Assembly (NCBI GenBank): GCA_021769225.1
Contig: JAETTH010000008.1
Coordinates: 1-51,748, forward strand
DNA from: Erysipelotrichaceae bacterium
GTDB lineage: Bacteria > Bacillota > Clostridia > TANB77 > CAG-508
DNA length: 51,748 bases
Reading direction: 5' to 3'
Shown: one piece after another, positions 28,297 to 36,327 of the stretch
How positions within the stretch are numbered: position 1 is the first letter of the stretch
Layout of the letters: each line of letters starts with the position of its first letter
Program-made: the position numbers and the translations under genes
Notes under the pieces: model-generated
Databases searched by the model: none
Seen by the model: only the letters and a program-made list of their open reading frames with translations
Told to the model about the DNA's origin: nothing

Positions 28297-30231
28297 TTAC
28301 TCCTTTTTTCTTTTTCCATTAAAAAATCTTTGTTTATCTAAAAATTCTAAAATATCCTTAAAAATATCTTCTTGAGAATTATTTATATATATATTATCAT
28401 AGTTTTCTATCTTTCTTAACTCTAATGAATTATATATATTATGTCCTCTTACAAATTTTCTTATTTCTTCATATAATTCGCTAAAATTGTTGCTCCTTGT
28501 ATTATAAAGTATATCTTCTATTTCATTATATCTTAAAATATCATTGCTATTTTTATTTTTGATATCCTGTAAAATTTTTATTTTATTATCATCTAAGCAT
28601 TGTAAGATGCTTGATTTCAATTCTTTATCAGATTTGCCACTTATTCTCTTTATCATATCAATATTGCAAAAGTATCCCTCCATAGAATTATATTTTGTAA
28701 TTAGTAATTTATCTTTGATAACATCTTCATCAATTGAATGTTCTTTACATTTTTCAATCATTTCTCGTATAAGCAATTCTTCTCTTTTTGAATCCATATC
28801 TCTTATTATTGCAAAATTTTCTTTCCATGTTGTACATTCTAAAAATTTAAGTGTCGCAAAAGTTTTCAAATTCGAGCAACTATTACAAGATACAAAGTTT
28901 ATTCTATTTTTATCTACATTGTAAAATTTCTCTATTATTAATTTTAGCCTATCGACATCTTGTTTTCCTTCTAAAAGAAAAACAAAGTCTACATTTAATA
29001 TATCTTTCGTTGAATATCCTAATTCTCTTATTATTTCATCAATTGTTGTTAGCTCATATTTACTTTCTGATGTTGAATTTTCATATTTAACTTTTCTTAT
29101 ATCACTGACATTTATATTGTTGGTCATCATTGTAGTATGTGTTGTATAAATTACTTGATTTGTTTTTGATATTTCATATAGTATCTCTGACATTTTTATT
29201 TGTAGTTCTGGATGCAAATAAAGTTCTGGTTCTTCGATTAAAAATATATTTCCCTTTTCTTTAAATACATCATTATAAGCTTGTAATAATGATAGTATGT
29301 ATATACTTCTTATTCCTGAGCCAACATTTGATACTTTTATATTATTTTCAATTAGTTCATTATATATTTTTGTAGAAATATTTATACTTTTTGATAAATC
29401 TATATCAGATTCATATTTTATTTTTAAGTTATCATTATAATTTTCGTTAAAAATAGCAGTTATTTTATTCTCTATATTACTAATGTCATTTTGAACTTTA
29501 TTTTGTAATAGAATTTTTAAATCATTCACTGTTAAATCTTTAATATTTTTTTCATAAATTTCACTCAATTTACTCATAATGCTTTGTTTTTCAATATTTA
29601 GAATTAAATTATTAAAAATATCACCTGATTTGCTTTTCTTTTGACAATTTTCTTCCTCTAAAAAATTTCTATCATCATCAATAAATGATATTCCCGGTAA
29701 AAGACTAGTAAATGACTTTATTTCTTCATCTGCTATATTATAGTATTTAGGGCTTTTATCACTTTTTATATATTTCATTTTAATTGTAAATTGTAAATTT
29801 TTAATCTTAAGAAAATCATTTAAACACTCATTATAATAATCACTAATTTTATCATAGTTTTTATTGTCCAATATTTGTTCTATCTCTTCAAAAGTTTTAT
29901 TTCCAAACTTTCCTTTGTTTTTATTGTAAACAGTTTTAGTACCAACAAAAAATTTGATTCCTAATTTTTCATTATAAATTATTTCTTTATAAAAATTATC
30001 ATCAATACTAAAACAAATTTTTATTTCCATTTCATTTGTTATAATATTTTTATTTTTGTAAAAATCATCCTCATCAATACTATAATTTCCCCAAAATGCA
30101 TTTATAGCCTGTAACAATGCACTTTTCCCAGAATTATTTTTTCCTATTAGCACTAATATGTTATCTATGTTATTAATAACTTGATGTTTTATACTTCTAA
30201 AATTCGAAATTTCAACTTCTCTTATTATCAT
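28297..30231 (-). CDS. OLD-family ATPase with TOPRIM nuclease domain
   Basis: A 644-residue protein of the OLD (overcoming lysogenization defect) family. The ABC-type ATPase shows Walker A GKNNSGKS (30-37), a signature 'NVGSGIRS' (302-309) and Walker B 'IFLIEEPE' (329-336) with the D-loop region 'HPELQ'. The TOPRIM domain follows, with the acidic 'LLEGKQDVDRL' (E421) and 'RDMDSKRE' (D478, D480). OLD proteins are DNA nucleases, and relatives act in Gabija (GajA) and retron defence. It lies between an exonuclease gene (12-13 bp upstream) and the reverse transcriptase (3 bp downstream), in one transcript. Confidence 0.88.
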   Translation of the reverse strand: MIIREVEISNFRSIKHQVINNIDNILVLIGKNNSGKSALLQAINAFWGNYSIDEDDFYKNKNIITNEMEIKICFSIDDNFYKEIIYNEKLGIKFFVGTKTVYNKNKGKFGNKTFEEIEQILDNKNYDKISDYYNECLNDFLKIKNLQFTIKMKYIKSDKSPKYYNIADEEIKSFTSLLPGISFIDDDRNFLEEENCQKKSKSGDIFNNLILNIEKQSIMSKLSEIYEKNIKDLTVNDLKILLQNKVQNDISNIENKITAIFNENYNDNLKIKYESDIDLSKSINISTKIYNELIENNIKVSNVGSGIRSIYILSLLQAYNDVFKEKGNIFLIEEPELYLHPELQIKMSEILYEISKTNQVIYTTHTTMMTNNINVSDIRKVKYENSTSESKYELTTIDEIIRELGYSTKDILNVDFVFLLEGKQDVDRLKLIIEKFYNVDKNRINFVSCNSCSNLKTFATLKFLECTTWKENFAIIRDMDSKREELLIREMIEKCKEHSIDEDVIKDKLLITKYNSMEGYFCNIDMIKRISGKSDKELKSSILQCLDDNKIKILQDIKNKNSNDILRYNEIEDILYNTRSNNFSELYEEIRKFVRGHNIYNSLELRKIENYDNIYINNSQEDIFKDILEFLDKQRFFNGKRKKE

Positions 30232-30243
30232 TTATTCCACCTA

Positions 30244-31575
30244 CTATTTTATTTTCAAACTATCCTCATCTATTATTTTTATATTTGCACCCTTTTCATT
30301 TAACTCTTGAGCTTTAGCTTGTTTTCCACCAATTTTTCCGAACTTCCAAGAATCACTACCAACACCACCAATTATTAAATAGTTTAATTTTGATGATACT
30401 CCTGTCTTTTCTATTGCACCTAAATCTTGCAACTTCTTAGATATCTCTTGCTTAGTAGCAGTCTTAAACTCCCCAGTTAAACAAAATGTTTTCCCATCAA
30501 AATCTATATTTTCATCATTATTAAAGTCTGGATTTACTATTTCATTAAATATCTCAAAAATATAATTGCTTTCTTCTTCAGTTAGTACTCCATCTTCTAA
30601 CACCTTACCGACTTCTAAAAGAACTTTATCATAAGGATATACATCTTTTAAATAATCATTTTGCTTTAACCATATATTTAAATTATCTATCTCTTTTTGA
30701 TTTACTTTTTGATTACATACAATTCCATCTAGTATTCCATTTAATACTTGTAAAGATAGTGTTGATTCACTATATATTTTTGAACTATTTATACTTGTTA
30801 CTAATTTTTCTAATTCAATCCTTTCATATTCTGTAATTATGTTATCGTATAAAATTTCTTCTAATTTACTAATTATTCTATCAAATAATAAATATTGTTT
30901 ATATAGTCTGTTATCTTCTACCCAAGATTTAAGCTTTCTAATTTCTTTATCATCTATTATTCCATCATAATTAATTCCTTTAATTATTCCATATAATGTG
31001 TTTATATTAGTTTCTAATTTTGAATCTAAGTTATCTAATAATTTATTTTCAAATTTAAATTTCTCACTAGTTCCAATATCATTATTATAGTTTAAATACT
31101 CAAATATTTTTTGACTTGCTTTAGCATCTTCTAATGCATTATGATGATTTTCCAACTTAACATTTAATAAATCACATAAGCTATTTAAACTATAACTGTT
31201 AGTATTAATAAAGTTTCTTGATAATTTAAGAGTACAATAATAATTGAATATGGGCACTTCTATATCATAACGTTCTAGTGCTTTCGCTATTACAGTCAAA
31301 TCATAAGTTATATTATGACCTACAATAATATTGTTTTTAAATAAATCTTCTATACTTTCCCAATATTCCTTAAAAGTTGGTGCATCTTTAACATCAGCAT
31401 ATGTTAAACCTGTTATCTTAGTGTTATTTATATCGAATCTATCCTCTGGATTTATTAATGAATATTTTTTATCTATAATCTGGTTGTCTTTAACAATTAT
31501 AATCCCTATTGAACATATTGAATTTCCTCTTGCATTTGGATTTTCTATATCAACACTTATATAATCTTTTATCAT
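30244..31575 (-). CDS. DnaQ-like DEDDh exonuclease with C-terminal BRCT domain
   Basis: About 443 residues. The N-terminal exonuclease domain (about 1-165) has the three motifs of the DnaQ family: 'SVDIEN' (D9, E11), 'GHNITYD', and 'HHNALEDAKAS' (H and D of DEDDh). A helical middle region (about 180-350) contains repeated 'NGILDG-I---EI--L--W' units, seen in similar exonuclease-BRCT proteins. The last 80 residues form a BRCT domain ('GKTFCLTGEFKTATKQEI' and 'SSKLNYLIIGG'). The start is ATG 31575, seven bases after GGAGGA; an upstream in-frame TTG overlaps that RBS. It is the first gene of the RT operon and would give it 3'-5' nuclease activity. Confidence 0.85.
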   Translation of the reverse strand: MIKDYISVDIENPNARGNSICSIGIIIVKDNQIIDKKYSLINPEDRFDINNTKITGLTYADVKDAPTFKEYWESIEDLFKNNIIVGHNITYDLTVIAKALERYDIEVPIFNYYCTLKLSRNFINTNSYSLNSLCDLLNVKLENHHNALEDAKASQKIFEYLNYNNDIGTSEKFKFENKLLDNLDSKLETNINTLYGIIKGINYDGIIDDKEIRKLKSWVEDNRLYKQYLLFDRIISKLEEILYDNIITEYERIELEKLVTSINSSKIYSESTLSLQVLNGILDGIVCNQKVNQKEIDNLNIWLKQNDYLKDVYPYDKVLLEVGKVLEDGVLTEEESNYIFEIFNEIVNPDFNNDENIDFDGKTFCLTGEFKTATKQEISKKLQDLGAIEKTGVSSKLNYLIIGGVGSDSWKFGKIGGKQAKAQELNEKGANIKIIDEDSLKIK

Positions 31576-31604
31576 ATTTACTTCCTCCAATTTTTTTCAT
31601 ATAT

Positions 31605-31633
31605 ATCATATTTGTTGCAAATATTTTGTCGAA
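31605..31633 (-). promoter_or_regulatory. Promoter of the RT operon with TTTGTCGAA box
   Basis: On the minus strand, TCGACA and TATGAT are exactly 16 bases apart, about 30 bp before the first start codon. The region upstream, GACAAGTTTCGACAAAATA, matches the cas promoter (GACAGGATTCGACAAAATA) at all but three positions. TTTGTCGAA (31625-31633) fits a Spo0A box. Confidence 0.55.
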
Positions 31634-31711
31634 ACTTGTCTTTTATTATCAAAAAAGCAAAATAATCCTGTAACTATAATTACTTTCATACTTTGCTTTT
31701 CTTTTGTAAAC

Positions 31712-32353
31712 TTATTCTAAATACTCTTTTAATCCATCAACTATTTTGTATACTTTAGTCATTGGATTTCTTTGTGAAGCTTGTCCTTCTTTGTTTAATT
31801 CTTCCATATATTCGCAATTCTTTATTGCAATATGTAGCTTTCCTTCACTTGTAACTTTATCAAATACGTTTGTATCGTTTTTACTATAATCACCTAAGCC
31901 TTTTTTCTGAAACTCTTTTCTAAGTTCTTGTAACACATCATCTTTTGAAACATACCTGTTTACTTTCTTAAAATGTGCCAATAGCCAAAGTTCAAAGTTA
32001 GGATTAGACCAAGCTACATTATAATTGCAATTATCTATCGCTGAATTAAATTGTTCATCATTATAATCATCTTTGTCAAATACTACCCAGACTTGTCCAT
32101 ATACTTTATTAGCATGATTAACTGTTTTTTGAGTATATTTTACTAAAGATGTTGTATTCATTCCTGTCCCTTTTACATCAATATTCGGAATTAAAACATC
32201 TACTTTATTTCCGTACTTTTCATTAATTTTTCTTTTTAGCCCATTAAAATAGTTAGGTTCTGTTTTCTTTCCTTCACATACAATCAAGTAATTGGCTGGT
32301 GCTTGCCTTTTACTTTTTAGTCTGTCTTTTCTTGAAATATTATTATTTTTCAT
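31712..32353 (-). CDS. RloB-like TOPRIM-family protein
   Basis: A 213-residue protein of the RloB family. It has 'YLIVCEGKKTEPNYFNGL' (the conserved E-G-K-T-E-x-x-Y-F), a 'WVVFDKDDY' acidic motif, and 'NPNFELWLLAHF', all typical of RloB and related to TOPRIM nucleases. It overlaps the upstream ATPase gene by 11 bp. RloA/RloB-type pairs are common inside type I R-M islands and resemble the AriA/AriB pair of the PARIS defence system. I infer a defence role with the ATPase as sensor and this protein as effector. Confidence 0.85.
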   Translation of the reverse strand: MKNNNISRKDRLKSKRQAPANYLIVCEGKKTEPNYFNGLKRKINEKYGNKVDVLIPNIDVKGTGMNTTSLVKYTQKTVNHANKVYGQVWVVFDKDDYNDEQFNSAIDNCNYNVAWSNPNFELWLLAHFKKVNRYVSKDDVLQELRKEFQKKGLGDYSKNDTNVFDKVTSEGKLHIAIKNCEYMEELNKEGQASQRNPMTKVYKIVDGLKEYLE

Positions 32354-33575
32354 AATCTATATTAAATTCTTCCAAGACTGGAATAGCACCATATCTTCCA
32401 GTTAAATAGTCTTTATTGTAAGTTGCATCATTTCTTACTTTTTTGCCTGTATTTTTATCATCTTCTAGTATATAATCAGATAATGCATATATTTCTGAAA
32501 TACCATCTTTATCTTTTTCTGCAAACCATATTTCGTCTCTTCTAAATGTTTCTTTATTTAGGTTTACTGTGTCATGTGTTGAATATATTAACTGTCCATT
32601 GCCTTTATTTGTATCACTATTATGGAATAAATTAATAATATATCTTGTTAGTAAAGGATGTAGTTTTGCATCTAATTCATCAACAAATAATACCATCCCA
32701 TTTTTTAATGCATCCATAAAGAAATCAAATAAGTGAAACATTTTTCTAGTACCATTAGACTCTAAATAAAATGGTAATGCTTTTAATGCTCCGTTTTCTC
32801 CCCTATGAATAACTTCAATATCTATAATGCCATTGTTACTTTTAACAGCTTCTATTGAATCTGGCGTAGTTTTTATTCCTTCAATTCCAGAATCAAAAGT
32901 TTTTATAAATTTTAATAGTTCTTTTTTATAATTTTCATCACTTAAAATTTTTAATGAAACTCTATTATTAATAAATCTTTCGAAATTCGGATTACCTAAG
33001 TCCAAATATGTGCTGTTTACAAACCAATCATATACATTACTAAAATCTTCATTATTTCTATCTATTTTACTATATATATTTAAGAATAATGTTCTTTCGT
33101 CTATATTTACTAACTCTGAGATTTTGTTAGGTTTCATTGATACATTATTACTTTCTCTTTCAAAAATAGAATAAAATTTATTAACTCTTTTCTCAAATAA
33201 CCATTCTGAAATTATTTTATCTTTTAAAACTTCAAAACCATATTTGTATATTTTATTGTTTTTAGCTAATATTTCTACTTCTAAAGCAATTGGATCGTTA
33301 TTTATCATAAAGCTATATACATTTTCTTCATCAATTGGAGAATTCTTTTTAGAGTCGTCACTTACTAATATTCTCTTTTTCATATAATCAAAAGCCTGTA
33401 ACACGTTAGTTTTTCCACTAGCATTAGCACCATAAATTGCAGATACTTTTAAATATTCACCATTATCAACTTTAGCTACATTATATTCGTGTTCTTTTAA
33501 TGATGTTGCTTCCATATCTAAACAATTTTCGTCTTTAAATGATTTGAAATTTTTAAAACTAAATCTTATTAACAT
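32343..33575 (-). CDS. RloA-like AAA/ABC-type ATPase
   Basis: About 410 residues. Walker A is 'IYGANASGKTNVLQAFDYM', Walker B 'MVLFVDELDAKLHP', and the switch His is in 'IYSTHD'. The N-terminal 'IRFSFKNFKSFKDENCLDME' is typical of the RloA/AAA_15/AAA_21 group of SMC-like ATPases. ATG 33575 has GGAGGA seven bases upstream; the in-frame GTG at 33593 lies before that RBS. With rloB it forms a two-gene operon with its own promoter. Confidence 0.87.
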   Translation of the reverse strand: MLIRFSFKNFKSFKDENCLDMEATSLKEHEYNVAKVDNGEYLKVSAIYGANASGKTNVLQAFDYMKKRILVSDDSKKNSPIDEENVYSFMINNDPIALEVEILAKNNKIYKYGFEVLKDKIISEWLFEKRVNKFYSIFERESNNVSMKPNKISELVNIDERTLFLNIYSKIDRNNEDFSNVYDWFVNSTYLDLGNPNFERFINNRVSLKILSDENYKKELLKFIKTFDSGIEGIKTTPDSIEAVKSNNGIIDIEVIHRGENGALKALPFYLESNGTRKMFHLFDFFMDALKNGMVLFVDELDAKLHPLLTRYIINLFHNSDTNKGNGQLIYSTHDTVNLNKETFRRDEIWFAEKDKDGISEIYALSDYILEDDKNTGKKVRNDATYNKDYLTGRYGAIPVLEEFNIDYEK

Positions 33576-33600
33576 TTTAAAATCCTCCTTCACTTTATAT

Positions 33601-33629
33601 ATTATATGCTAAATTCAAAAAAATATCAA
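33601..33629 (-). promoter_or_regulatory. Sigma-A promoter of the rloA/rloB pair
   Basis: TTGATA and TATAAT, 17 bases apart on the minus strand, end about 25 bp before the rloA start. Just upstream, TTGAGAAATTTTCTCAA at 33635-33651 is a near-perfect dyad nested in a longer imperfect palindrome (about 33623-33666) that includes the -35 box. It could be an operator or the end of the upstream transcript. Confidence 0.65.
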
Positions 33630-33688
33630 TATTTTTGAGAAATTTTCTCAAATTTTATTGATATTTTTATTTTTTACATGTTATATTC

Positions 33689-34057
33689 CTATAAACTTAA
33701 ATGACCTTTTACTTCTATTGTTTTTTCAAATACTTCAACATCTGAAACTTGCCATCCATAGTTTTCTTGAAAAGAGCTTTTAGTATATATATCACTATTT
33801 TCTTTTAGTAATGATTCTTTGAATTCTGAAGACATCTTTATACAATCTACTAATTTTACTTTTCCTAAAATTTTCCCATATGGTAATTCTGCCGGAAGAT
33901 ATTTTGCTAATCTTTTCATTGCTTCTTTATCTATGCCTTTACCTGCATGTATTAATAAATCACCTCTATATTTTGTTTGCCAACTTCTAAATTCAAATCT
34001 TTTATCACCTTACATTATTAAAGTTGCCCAAGGTTGTTTAATTGTTAATGCTTTCAT
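33689..34057 (-). pseudogene. ASCH-domain protein interrupted by a stop codon
   Basis: ATG 34057 reads MKALTIKQPWATLIM, then TAA at 34010-34012. The same frame goes on as GDKRFEFRSWQTKYRGDLLI, 'HAGKGIDKEAMKRLAKYLP' and so on to 33689. The two parts together make one ordinary ASCH (PUA-like, RNA or nucleotide binding) protein of about 122 residues, in which the TAA replaces the residue before the conserved 'GDK'. The second half has a possible internal start. It overlaps the end of the zinc-ribbon gene upstream. Confidence 0.8.
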
Positions 34058-34304
34058 TTTTAGCTAACTCCTTTATCCTATTATCTTCCCATTCATCATA
34101 TTTGTTTTTGTATTCCTCTTCATCACTTGCTAATATCTCTGTACCATCATCAAAAATAATTAAGATTTTATTAAAATCATTTCCACCAAAATGTAAGTAA
34201 TCTTGTCCACCATCAATATAACAATTATTACATTTGCAACTTACCAAATCATGCCTATGTTCAGATTTAATAATATCATTACAATTCAAACATTTTATTT
34301 TCAT
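34038..34304 (-). CDS. Small zinc-ribbon protein
   Basis: An 88-residue protein. A metal-binding pattern C-x-x-C (CLNC) and, 17 residues later, C-K-C-N-N-C, suggests a zinc ribbon; the rest is acidic ('DGTEILASDEEEYKNKYDEW'). The end overlaps the start of the ASCH remnant by 20 bp, so the two were coupled. Function is unknown; similar small proteins are frequent beside ASCH genes in mobile elements, but I do not recognise a named family. Confidence 0.65.
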   Translation of the reverse strand: MKIKCLNCNDIIKSEHRHDLVSCKCNNCYIDGGQDYLHFGGNDFNKILIIFDDGTEILASDEEEYKNKYDEWEDNRIKELAKNESINN

Positions 34305-34333
34305 AGTTTTATCTCCATATTTCTTTAATACAT

Positions 34334-34906
34334 CTAGGATTGAATAGCTTTTAAAATTTGAGGTATAAACATTATAGCTATATCTGCTCCTTTATCTATA
34401 ATAAATTTAAAAATACCTTTTGCGATTTCCCATTTTTTATTTTTATTTTCTTTACTTTTTTGTAATTCTTCAATCTCTTCTAGCTTTTGTAATAGTTCTT
34501 TCTTTTCATTATCTCCTAAATAAGTGTTTTCATCTATATTTTTTCTCACATCTTGCACAGAAAGATTAAAATAATTTTCATTTATATTAGTATTAGAATT
34601 ATTTAAATTAAATGTATTATTACTTATTCTTCCATTATTTTGATATAATGTGGGATTTTCTACTTCAACTTCTAATAATTCTAGCTTAGATTTTATTATT
34701 CTTACATTTTCTATTTGGTTAGGACTTTTTCCTCCTATAGACATTGCATAATTTTTTAATCCATTAGAAAAATCAGGATATTTTGTTAGATACTTCCCTA
34801 TTAAATCTGAAAACTCCTTACCTTCTACATAATCCTTCTTTAACAATTCCTCACAAGTTTTTATATCTTTTCTTATTTCTTGTTTCATTTTACTTATATA
34901 ACTCAT
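34334..34906 (-). CDS. Unknown protein with Asn-rich linker and hydrophobic C-terminus
   Basis: About 190 residues. ATG 34906 follows TAGGAG; an in-frame ATG at 34921 would lie before the RBS. The N-terminal 90 residues are helical and charged. A low-complexity Asn-rich linker ('SNNTFNLNNSNTNINENYF') follows, then a coiled-coil (about 125-160), and a hydrophobic C-terminus ('FIIDKGADIAIMFIPQIL') that could insert in a membrane. A regulator domain, linker and membrane-active end would fit a defence effector, but this is inference. It is cotranscribed with the zinc-ribbon gene and sits between the rlo genes and the type I R-M system. Confidence 0.6.
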   Translation of the reverse strand: MSYISKMKQEIRKDIKTCEELLKKDYVEGKEFSDLIGKYLTKYPDFSNGLKNYAMSIGGKSPNQIENVRIIKSKLELLEVEVENPTLYQNNGRISNNTFNLNNSNTNINENYFNLSVQDVRKNIDENTYLGDNEKKELLQKLEEIEELQKSKENKNKKWEIAKGIFKFIIDKGADIAIMFIPQILKAIQS

Positions 34907-34994
34907 ATTTTCTCCTAACATTGTTAAATTTTAAATATTTTTAATTATTATATCACACTTTTATATAAGAATATAGATTTTAATATCATAAAAA

Positions 34995-35019
34995 ATAGGA
35001 TAGATGTTTTCTACCCTAT
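34995..35019 (-). terminator. Terminator overlapping the hsdS1 stop codon
   Basis: On the minus strand AUAGGGUAGA pairs with UCUAUCCUAU (one G-U pair, 5-base loop) and is followed by TTTTTATG. The stop codon of hsdS1 lies in the first arm. Confidence 0.75.
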
Positions 35020-36254
35020 ATAAACATTTGCTGTAATAGATATTTTTTATATTTAATTAATACTTTATATTCCTTTTCACAACTGACAATTTTCGATTTT
35101 ATATTTTCAAATAAATTTGATATCTTCTCTTGTTGTTCTATACTTGGCAATGGAATTTTTATTTTATTGAAATCCTTCATGTTTAAATTATTTCTGCCAT
35201 CACCTGTAATAATGTTTTTTATTATATTTTTATAAATACTTGAATTATAATACCAACATATATATTTATTATTGGCAATCTCATTATTTTTCACTCTTGT
35301 AACAATTGTAGCAAAACCAATGCTCCCATTTAATTTCTCATCTATTATTGCAGAAGTTCCAACATCTCCAGTATGTACTGTTACTATATCTCCAATAATA
35401 TGTTTTCTATTACAGTTTTTATTAGCAAAGTTTTCATCTAAAAAAATATTATCATTAAAAATAAATTGGTTTTCTTTTATATCGGAATTTCTAATTAATC
35501 GAACTCCGTTTTCTACGTAATGTTCTGTCATTGTTGTTACTAATCCAATAAAAGTATCGGCTATTTCTGTAATTATCTTATTATTAGTTGACTTAGAAAG
35601 CGTATTAAATACTTTACTTTCTAGTCCTTTTTTATACATCTTAAGGACTTCTATTTTTCTTTGTTGTAGTTCTATTTTTTTATTTAATAGACTAAATAAT
35701 TCTGATATTTTTTCTTGCTCTTTGACTGAAGGAAAATACATTATTGTTTTTATTATGTTATTTTTACTTATTGATGATACCTTAATTCCTGTTACAAATG
35801 GAATTAATTGTGAATGATATGAAGGAGAATTAATATACACTCCTAAGTATTGAGAAACAAATTTAAATTTTGGTCTACAAGGAATTGTATGTAATCCTGC
35901 TAAGGCTTTGTAATACAAATTAGTAATTTCACAAGCTTTCCCTACTGTTAAATCTTCTGCAGTATCTGAAATGATAATATCTCCATCTTTTAAATAACTT
36001 TTATCTTCAAATTTTAATAAAGATATATCATTATTTATTTTAGGTACGATATTAGAAATCATATTAAAATCTATTATCTCTCCATATTTTGTTAATATAT
36101 CGCCATAGTGTATATTATATATTTTAGAATTTTCGCTATAATTTAACATATCTCTTGAAAAAGAATTGTTTTGTATAAATTCAAATATCTCACTAAACAA
36201 TTTACAATTCCATTCATCATTAAATTCTTTAAATCTCAATTTAGGGACTAACAC
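35016..36254 (-). CDS. hsdS: Type I restriction specificity subunit HsdS, copy 1
   Basis: A 412-residue HsdS with two target recognition domains (about 1-170 and 215-380), each followed by a conserved helix: 'KEQEKISELFSLLNKKIELQ' and 'SIEQQEKISNLFENIKSKIV'. It starts with GTG 36254, directly at the 39-bp inverted repeat. The DNA for the first helix (35630-35723) is identical over 94 bp to the inverted copy in hsdS2. It lies on the same strand as hsdR and hsdM but 2.3 kb from hsdM. With HsdM and HsdR it sets the sequence recognised for methylation and cleavage. Confidence 0.92.
   Translation of the reverse strand: MLVPKLRFKEFNDEWNCKLFSEIFEFIQNNSFSRDMLNYSENSKIYNIHYGDILTKYGEIIDFNMISNIVPKINNDISLLKFEDKSYLKDGDIIISDTAEDLTVGKACEITNLYYKALAGLHTIPCRPKFKFVSQYLGVYINSPSYHSQLIPFVTGIKVSSISKNNIIKTIMYFPSVKEQEKISELFSLLNKKIELQQRKIEVLKMYKKGLESKVFNTLSKSTNNKIITEIADTFIGLVTTMTEHYVENGVRLIRNSDIKENQFIFNDNIFLDENFANKNCNRKHIIGDIVTVHTGDVGTSAIIDEKLNGSIGFATIVTRVKNNEIANNKYICWYYNSSIYKNIIKNIITGDGRNNLNMKDFNKIKIPLPSIEQQEKISNLFENIKSKIVSCEKEYKVLIKYKKYLLQQMFI
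35630..35723 (-). repeat. 94-bp central inverted repeat, hsdS1 copy
   Basis: Perfect 94-bp match, in opposite orientation, to 37853-37946. It encodes the conserved helix between the two recognition domains. Inversion here swaps the first recognition domain between the two hsdS genes. Confidence 0.9.
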
Positions 36255-36293
36255 TTTCTCACTTCCAATCTGTCCTTAAGTTTCAACCTTAAA
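36255..36293. repeat. 39-bp terminal inverted repeat, left arm
   Basis: Perfect inverted copy of 37348-37386. The common strand begins TTTAAGGTTGAAACTTAAGG. It ends at the hsdS1 start codon, and similarity continues into the first 45 bp of both hsdS genes. A probable recombination site for the enclosed recombinase. Confidence 0.9.
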
Positions 36294-36327
36294 TAAATTT
36301 TGTATAATAGATATGGAGGTGTAAAAT

